This document shows, piece by piece, positions 4,564 through 5,033 of a stretch of DNA of 5,033 bases (its first letter is position 1; each line of letters opens with the position of its first letter). The stretch spans positions 1 through 5,033 of the forward strand of contig JAJRTK010000317.1 in the NCBI GenBank assembly GCA_024278345.1, in the 5' to 3' direction. Source of the stretch: a bacterium. GTDB taxonomy: Bacteria; CSSED10-310; JAJRTK01. Below the pieces are notes generated by a model. That model worked only from the letters and a program-made list of their open reading frames with translations, was not told the origin of the DNA and did no database searches. The position numbers were made by a program, and so were the translations under genes.

Positions 4564-5033
4564 AACGGTATGGCATCACAATTATTCCCCACGGCTCTCT
4601 CTACGTTGGGGGTTACGCGCAGGCGAGCGGGGATTCGGACGGGGAGACCTCCCGGGATCGCCGGGGACTCCTGGTTCCCGGTAGCGCGGTGAAGGGAGCG
4701 CTCCGGGAGGCGGCGACGAGGATCGTCAACGGTTCGGGGAAGGGCGAGAAGGAATTCCTGGCCCTCTTCGGATCGCCGGAACAGCAGGGGCTCGTGCGGG
4801 TGGGTCCCTGCCGGGCGGCGCTGCCATCACCGGACGTTGGCGGGATGGACTTCCTGGAGGCGGTGGACCGGCATCACGTGAGCCTGGAGCGGAGCCTGCG
4901 CCAGGCGGCGCCGGGGCGGTTGTTCCAGAACCGGGTCACGCCGGCTGGAGCCGGGCTGGTCTTCCGGGGGGAGATCCGCTGTCGGCGGAAGCTGCAGCCG
5001 GAAGAGGAAGGATTGCTCTATTGCGCCGCCGGG
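4560..5033 (+). CDS. Type III RAMP-superfamily backbone protein, Csm3-like (3' end cut)
   Basis: The frame is open for 158 codons to the window edge. The start ATG overlaps the cas10 stop by 4 nt (ATGA), with AGGAGG 5 nt before it. Residues 12-18 (GSLYVGG) match the glycine-containing first strand of Csm3-type RAMPs. LLVPGSAVKGALREA (37-51) matches the hallmark 'PGSS-x-KG-x-hR' helix. LFGSPEQQGLVRVG (69-82) corresponds to the 'FG' loop, and VSLERSLRQAAPGRLF with VTPAGAGLVFRGEI (107-139) to the next conserved block. Csm3-like proteins form the filament that holds the crRNA and cut target RNA using an Asp in the loop between the first strand and the PGS helix. Asp27 (or Asp25) in GDSDGETSRD could be that residue. 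The exact RAMP type (Csm3, Csm5, Cmr4/6 or a III-D paralogue) cannot be fixed from this half. The rest of the operon lies to the right. Confidence 0.88.
   Translation, partial: MKRYGITIIPHGSLYVGGYAQASGDSDGETSRDRRGLLVPGSAVKGALREAATRIVNGSGKGEKEFLALFGSPEQQGLVRVGPCRAALPSPDVGGMDFLEAVDRHHVSLERSLRQAAPGRLFQNRVTPAGAGLVFRGEIRCRRKLQPEEEGLLYCAAG

Overview
This is a GC-rich bacterial chromosomal window. Its most informative part is the start of a type III CRISPR-Cas effector operon: a Cas10-family polymerase/cyclase gene (about 2830-4563) that overlaps by 4 nt a Csm3-like RAMP gene cut off by the window end (4560-5033). The host cannot be named. A Uma2-family gene start, a membrane-anchored tRNA_anti-like OB-fold protein and a type III CRISPR locus would suit a GC-rich environmental bacterium, for example from the Desulfobacterota, Chloroflexota or Acidobacteriota. 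That is a weak guess. No CRISPR repeats, adaptation genes (cas1/cas2), CARF/SAVED effector, rRNA or tRNA are visible.

Layout. (1) 1-118, minus strand: the first 39 codons of a Uma2-family protein, with a strong ribosome binding site and an extended -10 promoter behind it. (2) About 130-620: no convincing gene. (3) 621-650: a good sigma-70-type promoter reading rightward into a protein with three membrane segments and an OB fold (734-1438). (4) 1439-1747: no convincing gene, but it holds a perfect GC hairpin and a longer imperfect stem-loop that share bases. (5) 1748-2308: a J-domain protein with an intact HPD motif and a RING/zinc-ribbon-like cysteine cluster. (6) 2396-2611: a 71-residue protein with one Gly/Ala-rich membrane-like helix and an acidic, Trp-rich tail. 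(7) 2830-4563: Cas10 with two palm domains, a zinc finger and an intact GGDD motif, but no N-terminal HD nuclease. (8) 4560-5033: the RAMP gene.

How they may work together. Cas10 and the RAMP protein should be subunits of one RNA-guided complex: the RAMP forms the crRNA/target-RNA backbone, and the Cas10 GGDD palm would make cyclic oligoadenylate when target RNA is bound. Because the HD domain is missing, signalling rather than direct DNA cutting is the expected output. The two genes just upstream, J-domain/RING-like and small membrane-like, lie in the same direction in the position often taken by type III accessory genes. Neither resembles an accessory protein I know, so they are the best candidates here for something undescribed. 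Their link to CRISPR rests only on position and orientation. The GC-rich, strongly G-over-C coding style of the Cas10/RAMP part differs visibly from the more balanced 734-1438 gene, so the window may join DNA of different histories.
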